From Calliopum simillimum (lineage: Eukaryota > Arthropoda > Insecta > Diptera > Lauxaniidae), in assembly GCA_951812925.1 (NCBI GenBank), contig OX638368.1, positions 992,001 to 1,056,000 on the forward strand: a stretch of 64,000 nt of DNA, in the 5' to 3' direction. Below, one piece after another: positions 23,101 to 35,341 of the stretch (the stretch's first letter is position 1; each line of letters begins with the position of its first letter). A program made the position numbers and the translations under genes. A model generated the notes under the pieces. It was not told the origin of the DNA, did no database searches, and worked only from the letters and a program-made list of their open reading frames with translations.

Positions 23101-24565
23101 AAAAGGTTAGTGTTCACGAGTTAATTTATTTAATCTTTTTTTTTAAGTTATTGCTTCTTATCTCATTGCCATAGTTATTGGTTCAAATAAAATAAAACTT
23201 AAGCTTTTATTACTTTCGCACTGAACAACAAGTAATTTAAAAATTTGCGAAATTTTCACAGCAATGCATGAAGTTTTCTCTGCAATGTGTTGAGTTCTTG
23301 TAAATCATTTTATTTTTCATAAAATCTGTAAGTAAAAAATGTTCAATCTAAAAATAGTATGCCAATTTACTGAGTTCAATTTAACTACCATTCAAACGCC
23401 AATTATATCGACATTCTCGAAAGAAAAATCATAAAGTAAACTAAAGTATATCTCTGCTAGACACAATTTGTTTGAAAAAATTAACGACGCAACCTTTGTG
23501 TCGTATCTCATTAAAATTGTTCAGAGTCTGGCCTCAAACCTTTCGAACAAATAAAGCCACCACTAATAAGGACGACAACTGAAAAAATTGTTTGTTTTTG
23601 ATTGCCGTGTATTGAATCAAAAATCAGAAGCAAAAACAAAGCCAACTGTCTGACTAGATGTAGGTCTGCGCTTGGTTCGATAAACTTTTGCCAAGAAATG
23701 AAAATTAAATCTCTCAAACCAAAAGAAACATTGGCACCAAAACGCAAAGAAGCACCACCACTGTAAAAACAAACAAATAACTCAATAGATGTGTGTCATA
23801 TTTCGCTGTGTGCCCCCTGTTTTTGTGTTTGCCAAACGATAACAAATTTGTTTCATATTTTCATAACTCTGTGTATCCACGCGCGCCGGTTGCTCTATAA
23901 AATTCCCATAAAATATTTTGCCATTAGAATGATGATATTCATTTCTCTATTCTGGCTATGGAGAGCATAAACTACAACCACACACACTACTACCCCATAT
24001 TGTGGGTTCTTTGTATTTGCATGTGCTACAAAGCACAACTTCCTCTCTCGCTCTGCATACTCCCAGTACTTTTGAAATATTGACGTTTATTTTGTTTATT
24101 GCTAATTTGTTTAATCCATAAAAAGGGGTTGCCATTTTAATTTACTTTATTATGCTACGCTTTCAAGTTTGTTACGTTATAATTCTATGCGTTCACATTT
24201 TAAATACGTTTTTATGGGAATATTCACGTTTTTATAGCTTACGCTTTGTGCTGAAGCTTTACGAGTTTCCTTCGACATAACGTAGTACACTGTCGTTCTG
24301 CACAGAGTTCCGCTTGTAGGGCTTTCTATATTTTTCTCGTCCTTTTTTTTAATTATTTAGCTCAAAATATTAAGTCGTAAAATACAACGAGATATGCGCT
24401 TATGCGCGTTGGTTGGTTGTCAGTTCACAATAACACGATTTTCAGATTTATATAACTTGGCTCAACGGTTTTTAAGCATGGTAATATAACAAAAAATACA
24501 AATGTAATAAGGATCACTCGGTTTGTATATTTTCATTAATATTTATTGTAGCTGAGGTCTTAATT
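23101..24565. other. Unique-looking DNA, no gene seen
   Basis: The 78-codon minus frame 23511-23747 has mixed composition but no motif I recognise. The remaining sequence is AT-rich with no repeat structure evident. Confidence 0.4.
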
Positions 24566-24745
24566 ATACCCTACATCCAGGGTATATTCACTTTGTCATT
24601 CCGTTTGTAACGCAGAGAAGGAGGCGTGGCAGGTATGGAAAAGTATATACTTATATTCTTGATCAGCGTCACTTCTTGAGTCGATATAGCCATGTCCGTC
24701 TGTCTGGCTGGCTGGCAGGCTGGCTGGCTGGCTGGGTGGCCTTTG
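24566..24745. repeat. Truncated copy of repeat family B
   Basis: Starts ATACCCTACATCCAGGGTAT and matches the first 180 bp of the copies at 32729 and 35342, including GAGGCGTGGCAG and TTGATCAGCGTCAC. It ends after a GGCTGGCT microsatellite (24703-24740), where it appears truncated. Confidence 0.85.
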
Positions 24746-24940
24746 AAGGTTTTTGGCATCAGCTAGGTGACAAATTGTTTATTTTCACCACATGATTTTC
24801 TGTTGTGGTAGATCATACGCATTGTGTCATTGCATGCTTTTGGGCTTCCGTAATTTTGTGGAAGCCATTAAAATAGTTCCTTCGGAATAGTTTCGATGTA
24901 TTACTTTTCATTTATATCATAAAGAGTTGAATCTATTTAT

Positions 24941-25092
24941 GGGCAGGAGCTCGGGTTTCAGCCCCCCACTAAAATTTTCTAACCAAATACCGTGCAAAAA
25001 GATGTACATGACACGTTTGTTTCGTGATTTTGATTCGTGTTCAAGATCGTCGGCTCACCTCCCAAAATAAAATTTTAACTACGCCCTTGATA
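24941..25092. repeat. Possible remnant of the 18.2 kb hAT family
   Basis: Left side ATGGGCAGGAGCTCGGGTTT with a CCCCCC run, right side CTACGCCCTTGA. These resemble the ends of the 18238-20155 element, but no target duplication is preserved. Confidence 0.3.
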
Positions 25093-25254
25093 CTTTGAAT
25101 TTTGTTTGTGAATATTTTTAGTAAATTTAATATGTTTCTTTGCTTGATTTAACAAGTAAGCTAAATTGGCCAATATCATCACAGTTCAAAGCAATCTGAA
25201 AAGAACTGACATGTGGGCAACCCCAGTTTAATTTATTTTGCCATCATAAATCTT

Positions 25255-26880
25255 TCAAAAATTCCACTCACTTAACATTTGTAAGCAACAACTCAAGAGC
25301 AAAAGTATAACTGACAACAGTAGCAACAACAGCAACAGGACCACACCACAGTAATAAGACAAACAAATACATAGAAGCAACAATACTCGTAAAAATTTAA
25401 AGAAAAAATCCAAAAATGTGCAGCAAGTGTCCAACATTGGACGCTCATTCGGTAGCACATTTCATTTGCTAAAACCATGGTAACAAAAGAAATAAATGCA
25501 ACAACAGCAATAATCACAACAACAGCAACAACAATGAAAACAACGATAACAGCAAAAAGTCAAAACAGGAAACGGAAGCGGAAACAAGACTAGAAAGTTT
25601 TTCGTAACTTAAAACAAAGAAATACAAACAAAGACTGAAATGTCAACGAGAACAGTAGCAAAAGTAGTAGAAGTAGCAGTAGTGAGTGAGCGTAGGACGT
25701 TTAGGGTGTACCAAAATACATTTAAATCTTTGGATTATTTTAACGTAAAAGAAATCAGAAACTAAACCAACAAACAAACCAAGTGTAAACGGTACACATG
25801 TTATTGATGGTTTTTTTATTTCTATAAAGCATGCAGTAGATTTGCAAATGTGAAACACCCTACAATCTCCAGCGTGACTAAGTCAAAATATTATGTTCTT
25901 TTGTCGTTTTTATTCTTTCGTACACATAGTCCGTTTTACTTTCAGGAAAATTGTTTGGAAATAATTCCTAAATTCCTTAAAAATAAGGTCAGGGATGCTT
26001 ATTGAATTGTAGCCAACATTGGGATGGAGTTCTTTTATGAATGTGCTTTTTCGTCTGTATGTGTATATGTGTACATATTTGGTAATATGAAGAAGAACAA
26101 TGCCACGCAGTTAAAATTCTATCTCTCTCTATACTTTAACAACAACGTCTTTAGCAGTTTTGGCCAATTTAACATGAAGGCTTTTATCCATGTTCAAGTG
26201 TACTTTACTCTGTGTGTTTGTATTTGCTTGTTAGTGTGTTTTCTATGTATGTGTGTGTGCAATTGTGTACTGTTGGCTTTACATAATGACAGAATTGGAA
26301 CAGTTCAGTTAAGTATTGGCCGCATTGATCCACAGCTTGCACTAAAGAGGGCAATAAATTGACCAGAGGGATTATCTGTGTGTTAAACAGTGGCGAGATG
26401 GCGTTGTATGATAAAGCAGGCAATAAACGAAATAGAGATGTAGAGACAACGGACATAAAAATAACGAGGAATCGCAATTGAACGAAAGAAGTAGTAGAGT
26501 ATGTTATTGCAAATATGTAATATATAGGACTATAAAGTACAAGGGACATTTGAGATTAGAGCAACGAAAACAAAAAAACTTTTATTTCAGTACAAAAAAA
26601 CTTTAGATTTTTAAAAATTTTTTCATCTATTTTATGCGTATTTTAAAATAATCGAAATTTTTCTAAGAGGTCTAGAAAATTTTTCCAGCATTTTTTGAAT
26701 TTATCAACATTTGATTATATTATATGTAAGTATATATGCTCTAACATTTGTATAAGTATTTTTTTCTTATAAATTCAAAAAATTTAATGATTCTTAGCGA
26801 CCTTTTGAAATATATCTGGATTTATTAAGCGGGCTTGAGGTCCAAAATTAATAAAAAATGCTTTTTGATTTTTTATATAA
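25255..26880. other. CAACAACAG-rich DNA, no gene
   Basis: A cluster of CAACAG, GCAACAAC and AGTAGCAG repeats spans about 25285-25690, typical of fly introns and UTRs. Overlapping minus frames (25255-25517) are leucine- and cysteine-rich translations of those repeats. The frames at 26024-26549 on both strands lack domain signatures. Confidence 0.45.
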
Positions 26881-26904
26881 TTTATTATAATTTTCTTGCT
26901 CCAA

Positions 26905-26945
26905 TATTTCGACTATCTTTGATAGTCATCTTCAGGACCAAAGAA
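26905..26945 (-). other. Hammerhead-like CTGAAGA...GAAA stem motif
   Basis: Minus strand: CTGAAGA, one T, then a seven-pair stem (GACTATC, loop AAA, GATAGTC), then GAAA. This matches the hammerhead layout CUGANGA, stem II, GAAA apart from one extra base. Similar cores occur in the terminal repeats of Penelope-like elements. Stem III and a cleavage triplet are not convincing, so this is a candidate retroelement tail only. Confidence 0.3.
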
Positions 26946-26949
26946 TTTA

Positions 26950-28990
26950 CTACAATTAGATTTCAGAAATTTAAAGATATAAAACTTACTTGCCAGAAAA
27001 TAAATAAATAAATTACTTATAAACTAACACAATGGACAAAAACAATTTGAAAAAAATATTGCACAAAATTAAAAAGTAAATATTGCACAGTAAGAATTTA
27101 AATTTGTGCAATATTTATATATTATGTCCTTAATATTGTGATTGCTATTGCAATACCAACTTTTGGTATATGAAATTTTTGGGCGGACTTTTATTGATAT
27201 ATGTATGTGCATAATTCCTGTTATCGCAGTATTTTTTTTTTTTATTGAAATAATTTCAAAGTCTATTATTTGTCATCAATGTCCCGCTTCAACATTGAAA
27301 TCATTTATTGTTGGAATCGCATTTGATTCTACAGTTTTTGGTTGCGTTTACCTTTTTAGTCGAAAAAGCGATCGCATTGTTTTTTGCATTACTTTTACTG
27401 CATTGCACTGTTGATTTGATTTCTGCATCCTGTTTCGCTTTGACATTCGATTCCTATGAATCCCACAACTGACAATGACTTGTTTATTGCCCTTCGAACA
27501 ACTCAACGCGCACCGTTGTCGTCACTGCAGTCGCATTCGGTCCAAAAACATAAGAATACAATGTCTGAATTTCCCTTTTTCGCCACACCGCTCTGGCACG
27601 CCCACAGTTGCGTGCCATTTATCACGTGTATGCACACAGCTATTCCATTGTGTGTGTGTGTCTGTGTGCCCATGTGCACGTCATTCTCTGCATAGTACAT
27701 ACTTACTACAATAGTTCGCTTTACATGTTCCTGTCAACTGGCAGGATATTTATTAGGATTTCTGGTTTTTGTGGCAATTCATCAAATGCCCTAAGCTGTG
27801 TCCAGTGCGGACTCCTCGTTGTTGTCATGGCCATTGTTATTGTTGTTTTTGTTGCTTTTGTTATTTTGGCAACCACATCTCCCCCTCCCTGCTTTCTGCC
27901 TGTCAACTGGCCCTGGATGGCTTTGACAGGCTGGCCAATTTCTATACTCACAACGGGTGTAACGTTTAGACTGGATTATCATAGCAATGCATCGATGCCT
28001 TTTGCGTTCGGTTGATCCCTTTTGGGGAGATTGTCGCATTTCATTTATATTCGTAGGCATGTCCTCGTGTCTGGCACACATTCCGTTGTACTGCAATGAA
28101 TTGTGATTTTGTGCCATTGGCCAAGAGAATGAATTCTTTTCACATTTGTTGATAGGTTATTTGACCTAGAATATTTGGCTATTTTTGGGGCAATTTGTTC
28201 TGTCTATTACGTGAAAAGCCTTTGGTAATCCTGTTACTTTGTATTTAAATCTTTGTGTACGTAATGCTTCAAACGTTCCAAAATGACTATGCAATTATTC
28301 AAATCGTTACAATGTCATAACAGTGTATTAATTGTGACAGGGAGTTGGTTTGGTCTTTCAGACACTGCAATGACATTATGAAAAGTTTAACAATTTAAGC
28401 GTATTTCGTCTGACATGCTTACGACAGGGTTAATGTTTAAATTAACTGTGTTTTCTGCTGCTTTTCCGACAGTAAATGCTTTCTTATTTTAATGCCACAA
28501 GATCTGAACTTTCTATTACAACTCTATTGAAAATTCGTTTTCGATTTTCCACAATCATTGGTTTTGTTTGTGTGCATTTGAATTCGGATATTAAAACTCA
28601 GGTCCTTTTCGACACTCACACTTGCCGCTACTAATGAATGGCGTACAGTGTGGCAACGCATGAAAGCGTAAATACAGCAACAGCCAAGCGAACAACAGGA
28701 ATAAAAGCCATACAAAAACAATAACAACAAGAACGTTTGCCAGTTTCAATACGATAAGGATTTCATTTGAAAGCAACAGCAGCAATAATGTTAGCACCTT
28801 CAAACTTTACACAGCAAACAATGGAGGGATATTGCAAGGAACTATGCGAGTATGTGTGCGTGGAAATGTTAATTTCTGAGAAAAAGTTACACCGCATACT
28901 TTTCAGGCGTTATTTAGAATACGAAGTTATACTCGTATTTTTGAAGTGAAATATCTTTGGTTGCACTGGGGATAAAATTTCGATTATTGC
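26950..28990. other. GC-richer unique DNA, no supported gene
   Basis: The 27450-28120 part has longer overlapping frames on both strands (for example 27608-28015 plus with 135 codons, 27791-28117 minus with 108). They include GT-repeat translations and have no domain, clear splice border or consistent single-strand openness. A short GTGTGTG run lies at 27650-27665. It may be functional non-coding DNA. Confidence 0.4.
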
Positions 28991-28999
28991 ACCTTGTTT

Positions 29000-29420
29000 T
29001 TGTGACACTTTTTGTTACATCCCATTACATCTCGCAAACCATAGAAGCTATTTGGAAAAATTTGGTAGGCAGATGCCGAATGTAAATACCATACACTGGT
29101 CGAATAGTTAACTGAACCAAATAAGTAGCACGTTTACTTTTAAATGGTTAAAAATTCAAATATATTACGTTATATCTCGCAAGTAATTAAAGCTATTTCG
29201 ATGAAGTTCAGTGGGTAAGCGCATGGGTCGGAAAAAGGGCGTAATAAATAGAGGGCCATGCCAACTTTTTAACTATCGAACATTTTATCACATTATATCT
29301 CGCAAGTCATTCAAGCTCTATTGTTGATATTTGGTACGTGAGCGAGCGTTATCAGATATAAATTGAAATTAAATACATAATGAAGCATTCGAATATCAAA
29401 TTGCGTGTTCAGATTGTATA
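29000..29420. repeat. Diverged relative of repeat family A
   Basis: Three spaced phrases of the type TTATATCTCGCAAGTxATT, each followed by AAGCTAT and a GGTAGG or GGTACG stretch. They parallel CATAACTCGCAAACCATACA plus TTTGGTAGGCGGGTAC of family A. Recurrence is about every 130-150 bp. Confidence 0.5.
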
Positions 29421-29435
29421 CCTGTTTATAACATA

Positions 29436-29530
29436 CGTCAGTGGCGTAGAAGATAAGTTTCAGTCTATCAGTCGGAAGGTTCTAGGTTCGAACCCTGGTG
29501 CGGTCATTCGATAATTTTTTTTTTTTTTAA
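29436..29530 (+). other. tRNA-like remnant with A box, B box and T tract
   Basis: An A-box-like TGGCGTAGAAGA is followed by a T arm with a well-paired stem (CTAGG, TTCGAAC, CCTGG) giving the B box GGTTCGAACCC, then TGCGGTC and a run of 14 T. The acceptor stem does not pair and the anticodon arm is poor. It is likely a tRNA pseudogene or SINE head. Confidence 0.55.
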
Positions 29531-30111
29531 TTTCAAACATTTAAAGTAATTGATTCTAAATATTATTATTAGAGTGAGTTTTAGACAACATCTTTCAGTG
29601 TTGAATTGAGCACTTTTTGAGAAACGTATGAGAAAGCAACAACTTAAGTGCCTAATTAAACACAGATAAATTTGCGTGTTTAATTATTAAGCATAAAGTA
29701 GACTGTTTATGTTTGCATACTAATGAATATAACACTGAATATTAGCGGTGTATAATGGGATTTTATCATAGTGGCACCACATTTTTACTGATTGTCTTGG
29801 CAAGCGGAGGGAAGTGGTGCGGAAACGAAAAGCAGAATAAAGTAAAACAAAATAAGAAGAATGAGATAGCACACAAACGCGTTTGAGAAGAACAGTGTTA
29901 ACTACGTGTTAACACGCTGCCGTCAAAAACAGCTATTATTATTTGCCGAAAGTGTTAAAGTAGTTCCATCTATATCACTTGTGGCAAACAATTTTTTTTA
30001 CAGTGTGGCAACGCTGTGAAACGTAGTTAGCTCATAGCGCCTTATTCACCACTAATTTTCTTCAAGCAATTCGTATTATGTCTGTATATCAACTTAATCA
30101 ATTGCTGAAAA

Positions 30112-30381
30112 TTAACCCTCAGCGTACAATGGGGTTAGGCTAACCCCATTTTTTCGAGGGAAAACATGTGAAAGTGTGTTCAGTTTTTGACCAAAAACAC
30201 ACGAAAATTTTTAGAAGGCAGGTATAAAGCATAGCTCAATATTTTCCTGATCAAATTGCCTACAGAATAAAAAAAAATTATAAATCGACTCTGAAAAACA
30301 AAAGTTATATACGATCGAAGTCCAACCTCACCCCAATTGTACGCTACGGAAGTTTTTGGAGGATTGTATGCTGAGGGTTAA
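30112..30381. mobile_element. piggyBac-like MITE with TTAA target sites
   Basis: A 262 bp body (30116-30377) with ends CCCTCAGCGTACAAT and, in reverse complement, CCCTCAGCATACAAT, each flanked by TTAA. A TTAA duplication and CCC-starting ends are typical of piggyBac elements. Inside, GGGGTTAGGCTAACCCC forms a palindrome. No coding capacity. Confidence 0.75.
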
Positions 30382-31290
30382 ACCACAGTAATTGTAAAAT
30401 TCATACTTAATTGTCAGATAAACTGGAAGCCTTCAATTGCCTGTTGAAATTGCGAACTAAACTAAACAAAAATAAAAATAACAAATTCATGTTATTTTCC
30501 GTTAAATGTGCATGGGAAATTTTGCACTTGTTCTATTAACATGGTCAATACAGCCGACAATCACGTTCACATACATATAAATGTTTTTTTTTTTTTTTTG
30601 GTTTTGTTGGCTGCCTCCAGCATTGCATGTATCAGTGTATGAGTAATAACATGTTGTTCGGCAGCAAAATAATTCCCCCTTTGTTCACTTAAATTCATAT
30701 GAATATCTTTCTACGTGTAGTGCTGGACATTGTACAGAAGGTCCTGAACAAAAGCATTGAATTGATTTTGTATTTGTTCACTCAATTCTTATGCTCCGAA
30801 TGCTGAACAATTTAATATTATTACTAAGTGAATGCGCGCACACAATTGCATTCAATATACATACGTACAATGCCATTTATTTGGCGTATTATTAAACAGC
30901 GGCATTAAATAATTGCTGCCATACAAATGCGTATTAAAAGGACACTGATGTCGCGTGTCGTCGAATTGTTTTTAGCAGCTGTCATATACCTAAATAAACA
31001 TTTATTGTTTAGCATTTTATAAAATTTTTAGATTTAGTTTAAAAATGGTTGATTTCATTCAAAATTTGTGCAGTACAGTTGTTTGTTCTATTACACACTA
31101 CACTTCGAAATACACAAATGCTTGCGTTGCCTGGCCTCACGCTTGATGCTGAGAATGTGAGTGGTGCACTCCATATCAACTCAGACCCAATTTTTTGTTC
31201 AAAGCTTGTTCATTTAGATCTTGTTGAGGCTTAACAATTTTTGTAAAAAAAATTTCAAGCCATTTAAAAGATATCGGTCAAGAAGGGAAC
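30382..31290. other. Unique-looking AT-rich DNA, no gene
   Basis: Contains a T tract near 30583-30599. The 61-codon frame at 31049-31234 lacks recognisable features. No repeats or inverted structures seen. Confidence 0.4.
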
Positions 31291-31299
31291 TTTTTGAAA

Positions 31300-31745
31300 A
31301 ATGATACATATATTTTGGGATCGTAAGATACCTCGCTTTTGGGTAAAAAAAAAACGATTTGACGTCCGCGAGCGTTCAACAGCCTATTAGCCTCCATTGA
31401 CCACTGAATCCCATTATGAGTCATATACTGAGAAATTGAACTTTCATATAAAGTAGTTTTTAGAAATGTATGGAATATTTTTTAAAAAAAGTGCAAAAGA
31501 TTTTCAAACATTAGGAAAAAATCAATTGTAAAATTTTAATGTTAGCTATAAATTTTTGAAAAAATCGTCATTCTAAGAAAATCAGAAAAATCACTAATTT
31601 CAACAACTTGTGTTCAAAACAACAGATAATACTTAGGCAAAATCCTTCGTCATTAGTTGTGCCACGCATCTGTACTACAATATTTCTAAATATGAGCTAA
31701 ATCGGTCACATCAAACGTTTTCAACAGGTACACATGGCGTGTTTT
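31300..31745. repeat. Diverged half-copy of the CGCTTGGCGTG foldback family
   Basis: Shares, in order, TTTGACGTCCGCGAGCGTTC, GACCACTGAATCCCATTATG, the pair AATTTCAACAACTTGTG and GAGCTAAATCGGTCACATCA, and ends GGTACACATGGCGTGTTTT. This is the right half of the element at 62984-63960, strongly mutated. Confidence 0.55.
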
Positions 31746-31873
31746 CTTTTATAAATAAATTCACCAAAAACTCGGTTGCGATATCAACCAGAACTAAAAG
31801 AAATAAAAATTTCGGAAAATTACACATTCAAAGTAAAATGCTTACTAATTCTCCATGGAATATCCCATATAAA

Positions 31874-32495
31874 TACCCAACAAACAATTTTATAACCTTT
31901 TCAATTTTAACGCTTGGAAAAAGTTAATTTCCAAATATTTTCATAACCAATTTTCAAACGTTTGGAAAATGTTATTTTTTAAGAGTTTTCACAATTGATT
32001 TGTAAGGTAAAAATCAACAATTGGAAAAAAAACATTTCCAAATATTGACTTATCGAGGTAAGTTAAACACAAGGCATTTGCATCATAACTGGCACTTTAG
32101 GTCAGTTGGTGAGATTGCCGACTCATAACTTGAAGGTTATAGGTTCGATTCTCAGAAAATAATTTTTTTTTTTATGGTTACATAATTAAATATTAAAATG
32201 TTTGGTAAATGTTGTTTAGTGAACTTAATAAACACTAAGAAAATGTTAATTGAAAAATGTAAAAAACAATTTAGAAATATTGAATTAAGGCATTTGGAAA
32301 TTATTGCATAAAAACATTTGTAATAAGCTTGTTCCAAATTATTTTCAAAAGCTTGCTGTGAAGGGTCCAGTTTCGATTATTAAATAATCAAAATTCAAGA
32401 ATTTCCAAACATTTTGCAAGTTAATTTCCAAACGAAATGTTTGCTTCAATAAACGTATAATAAGTTATTTTCCAAACGTTTTTGTTTGTTGGGTA
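31874..32495. mobile_element. TA-flanked MITE with TTTCCAAAC subterminal repeats
   Basis: Ends CCCAACAAACA (31876) and the inverse TGTTTGTTGGG (to 32493), flanked by TA on both sides. TTTCCAAAC and its complement GTTTGGAAA recur many times throughout, in both orientations. A tRNA-like remnant lies in the middle (32090-32171). No transposase frame. Confidence 0.65.
32090..32171 (+). other. tRNA-like remnant inside the MITE
   Basis: Starts GGCACTTTAGGTCAGTTGGT, the usual 5' part of a tRNA (A box region). It continues with an anticodon-loop-like CTCATAA, then B box GGTTCGATTCT, and a T run of 12. The CAT anticodon would suggest a methionine-tRNA ancestor. Stem pairing is degraded and the 3' acceptor is absent, so it is not functional as a tRNA. 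Confidence 0.6.
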
Positions 32496-32728
32496 TATTA
32501 TATTTCAAACTTCCACACCATACAAGTGCACACTTTCTTTGACCCAAATCGTTTTCAATTATTCCTACAAACAGCAAATATTTTTTGGTTTTATTATGCG
32601 AAGTAGAAAAAAAACATTGCATACTTTCAGGTGCTGCTCACAATTTATTTTAACAATTTTCCGTTTACTATTATAAAACCCTTACACCAGGGATTGAAAT
32701 TAGAAAAAGTTATTACTGCAGAATTTTT

Positions 32729-33330
32729 ATACCCTACCCCCAGGGTATATTCACTTTCTCCTTCCGTTTGTAACGCTGAGACAGAGGCGTGGCAGATATA
32801 GAAAAGTATATATATTCTTGATCAGCGTCACCTCCTGAGTCGATATAGCCATGTCCGTCTGTCTAGCTGGCTGGCTGTGTATGGAAATACATTTTTTAGG
32901 AAAATTAAGCTATATAATTCAATGAAATTTAGTGCACAGCCGTCAAAGTTAGCTCGGAGGATTAAAAATGAGTGAAATCGATCAACGGACACGCCTACCG
33001 CCCATACAAAAATTATATTCAAAATGCAATTTTTGGAGTACTTTTCACGATAATGCAACCAAAATACACATAAATTCTACGAATTGTAAGCTCAAGCTCT
33101 GAGCAAAAACTGAGCGAATTCGGACAAGAGGGCGTGGCACCTCTCATATAAGCAAAATATTCAAAACGCTTTACTGAAAGCGTATTTTGAGATAATCGAA
33201 CTAAATTTTACTCAGACACTAAGAATTATAAATACAAGCTTTAAGCAAAAACTAAATTAAATCGAACAAGAGGCCGTGGCACCTCCCAAAATACATCTGT
33301 GTAGGGTATTTAATGTTTGGCCAGGCCAAA
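32729..33330. repeat. Repeat family B, copy 1
   Basis: Begins ATACCCTACCCCCAGGGTAT and nears its end with the inverse GTAGGGTAT at 33301-33309, then TGGCCAGGCCA. Contains TTGATCAGCGTCACCTCC, GAGTCGATATAGCCATGTCC, and two CGTGGCACCTC boxes in about 140 bp periodic subunits (AAGAATTATAAAT phrases). The inverted ATACCCTAC ends suggest a DNA transposon. I do not recognise the family. Confidence 0.75.
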
Positions 33331-33690
33331 GGTAACACCCTCATTATTTTTTTTTTGTTTTTATTTGCAATTTTTAGCAAAATTCTTTAAAGGTCTTATT
33401 CATGTGATTAATATTAAATATTAATATTAAATAACGGATATCATGACAATGGTTCAATTTAAAATTGAAAGTTTATAGCGAAATTTTCTTCGAATGCATT
33501 AATAAAAATATGTTTAAAGTAGAGTTGCTGAGTACTTATTGTGGTTGCTACATTTTAGCCCAAATTGGTGAGGTCTGACAACTAAAACAACGGTTATAAG
33601 CGAAATAAAATGAGTATTTAGTTTCAACGATTAACGCAAAACAAAGTAATATGAATTTGGGTGAAAATTATTATTACAATTTTTAACAAT

Positions 33691-35338
33691 ATCTTCTCTT
33701 CTTATACGAGATAAAATTGTATGTACTTATGTACTTATGTACCTATGTACTTATGTATGTTTGTTTGGAACGGGCAAAACTTTTTCTCGAAAACGGGTAC
33801 AACGATTTTAATGAAACTTGGAACAGTGTTAGATATTAGCATACAATGAAGAATGAGCTAGGTTTGAACTTTGTAAATGCTCACCAGGGGGCGTGGCACC
33901 GTCCTAAATTTTAAATTTGATTTGGTCATAACTCGCAAACCATACAAGGTATTTAAATAAAATTTGGTAGGCGGGTACTGCTTTATAATACCTTGTGACA
34001 GACAAAAAGTGGGCGGGATCGAAGAAGTGCCACGCCCACTTTTTAACGCTTGAAAATTTTGATTCAATATTACTCGAAAACGACTCCAACGATTTTAATG
34101 AAAATTTGGGAGATTTTACCTCTGCAAACAAGAATTAATATGGGATATGCCATTATATTGAGAAAACTCGTTGAAGGGCGTGGCACCGCCCACAAAAATA
34201 TAATACGGTATAAAAAGAAAACTAATAAAGTAATCATTCTAAAATTAACTGTGGTGAGCATACTTGCTATAAGGCATCTCTGATCTGAAAGCGGGCAAAA
34301 TACCGCCGTTGCGCGTGGAACCTCCCATACAAGCAAAATACGTTAAATGCTATTTCTCGCAAATGTTACAAGGTATTTTAATGAAATTTGGTATGTAGGT
34401 ACTGCTTAATAATATCTTGTAACAGACGAAAAGTGGGCGGGATCGAATAAGTGCCACGCCCACTTTTTAACCCTTGAAAATTTTGATTCAATATTACTCG
34501 AAAACGACTCCGACAATTTTGATGAAAATTTAGGATCTGTTACCTCTGGAAACAAGTATTAATATGTCATATGCCATTATATTGGGAAAACTCGTTAAAG
34601 GGCGTGGCACCGCCCACAAAAATATAATGCGCTATAAAAAGAAAACTACTAAAGCAATCTTTCTGAATTTATCTGTACGGAGTTTACTTGCTATTAGGCA
34701 CCTACGACCTGAAAGTAGGCAAAATATCGAAAGTGCGCGTGGAACCTCCCATACAAGTAAAACACATTAAATGCTGTTTCTCGCAAATGATACAACATAT
34801 TTTGATGAAATTTGGTATGCGAATCTGGATCAGGAGTATCTAAAGCATAACAAAAAGAAGGCTTTGTTTAATAATTGCCACGCCCACTTTTTTATCAAAA
34901 TAAAAATTTTTGTTAATAACTCAGGCACAAAAAAAAAAAAATGGAATGAACTGTTTAATTCTTATATGCAGTCTTATGTACTTTTTGACGCTAAATCCGT
35001 CTTCATCAGCAGAACTGTCATTATACCTGCAGGATTTTGAAATATCCTTGCTTGAAGTTAAAGAAAACGCTGTGTTCAGTCTTACAGCGTAGCTACAAGA
35101 AAAGGTGAAATTCTTTTCTATTAATAGCATCGGACAATCACACTCTTCCTTATCCAAATATCCTTTCAGATTTTTCCAATAGGATTCTTATTTTCCGCCG
35201 TTAAAAGATACAAGTTTCATAACAAAAAATAGCTATGAATAAAAACATCGACTAAAATAATAAGATTAGATTGTTGACCGAGCAGGGATCGGTCTCCAGG
35301 TTCTCTTCTCTTCTTATACGAGCTAAAATTGTATGTTT
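33691..35338. repeat. Repeat family A, copy 1 (tandem subunits)
   Basis: Flanked at both ends by a repeat of about 30 bp starting TTCTCTTCTTATACGAG (33692 and 35308). Internally a subunit of roughly 420 bp occurs at least twice (about 33970-34390 and 34390-34830), each with GAAAAGTGGGCGGGATCGA or close, GCCACGCCCACTTTTTAA, GGGCGTGGCACCGCCCACAA and GCGCGTGGAACCTCCCATAC. Ends GTTGACCGAGCAGGGATCGG. A TATGTACT microsatellite opens it (33719-33760). The 60-90 codon frames here are repeat translations. Confidence 0.75.
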
Positions 35339-35341
35339 TTT

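Noticed and set aside
25255..25517. Leu/Cys-rich minus frames as membrane peptides
   Set aside because: They are translations of CAACAG and GTAGCAAC simple repeats in two frames.
27608..28015. 135-codon frame with a hydrophobic central stretch
   Set aside because: Starts in a GT repeat, overlaps open frames on the other strand, and shows no domain, conserved residue pattern or splice context.
29436..32171. Functional tRNA genes at 29.4 and 32.1 kb
   Set aside because: B boxes and T tracts are good, but acceptor stems do not pair and the anticodon or D arms are degraded.
33719..33760. TATGTACT units as a CRISPR-like or regulatory array
   Set aside because: Simple 8 bp microsatellite without spacers.
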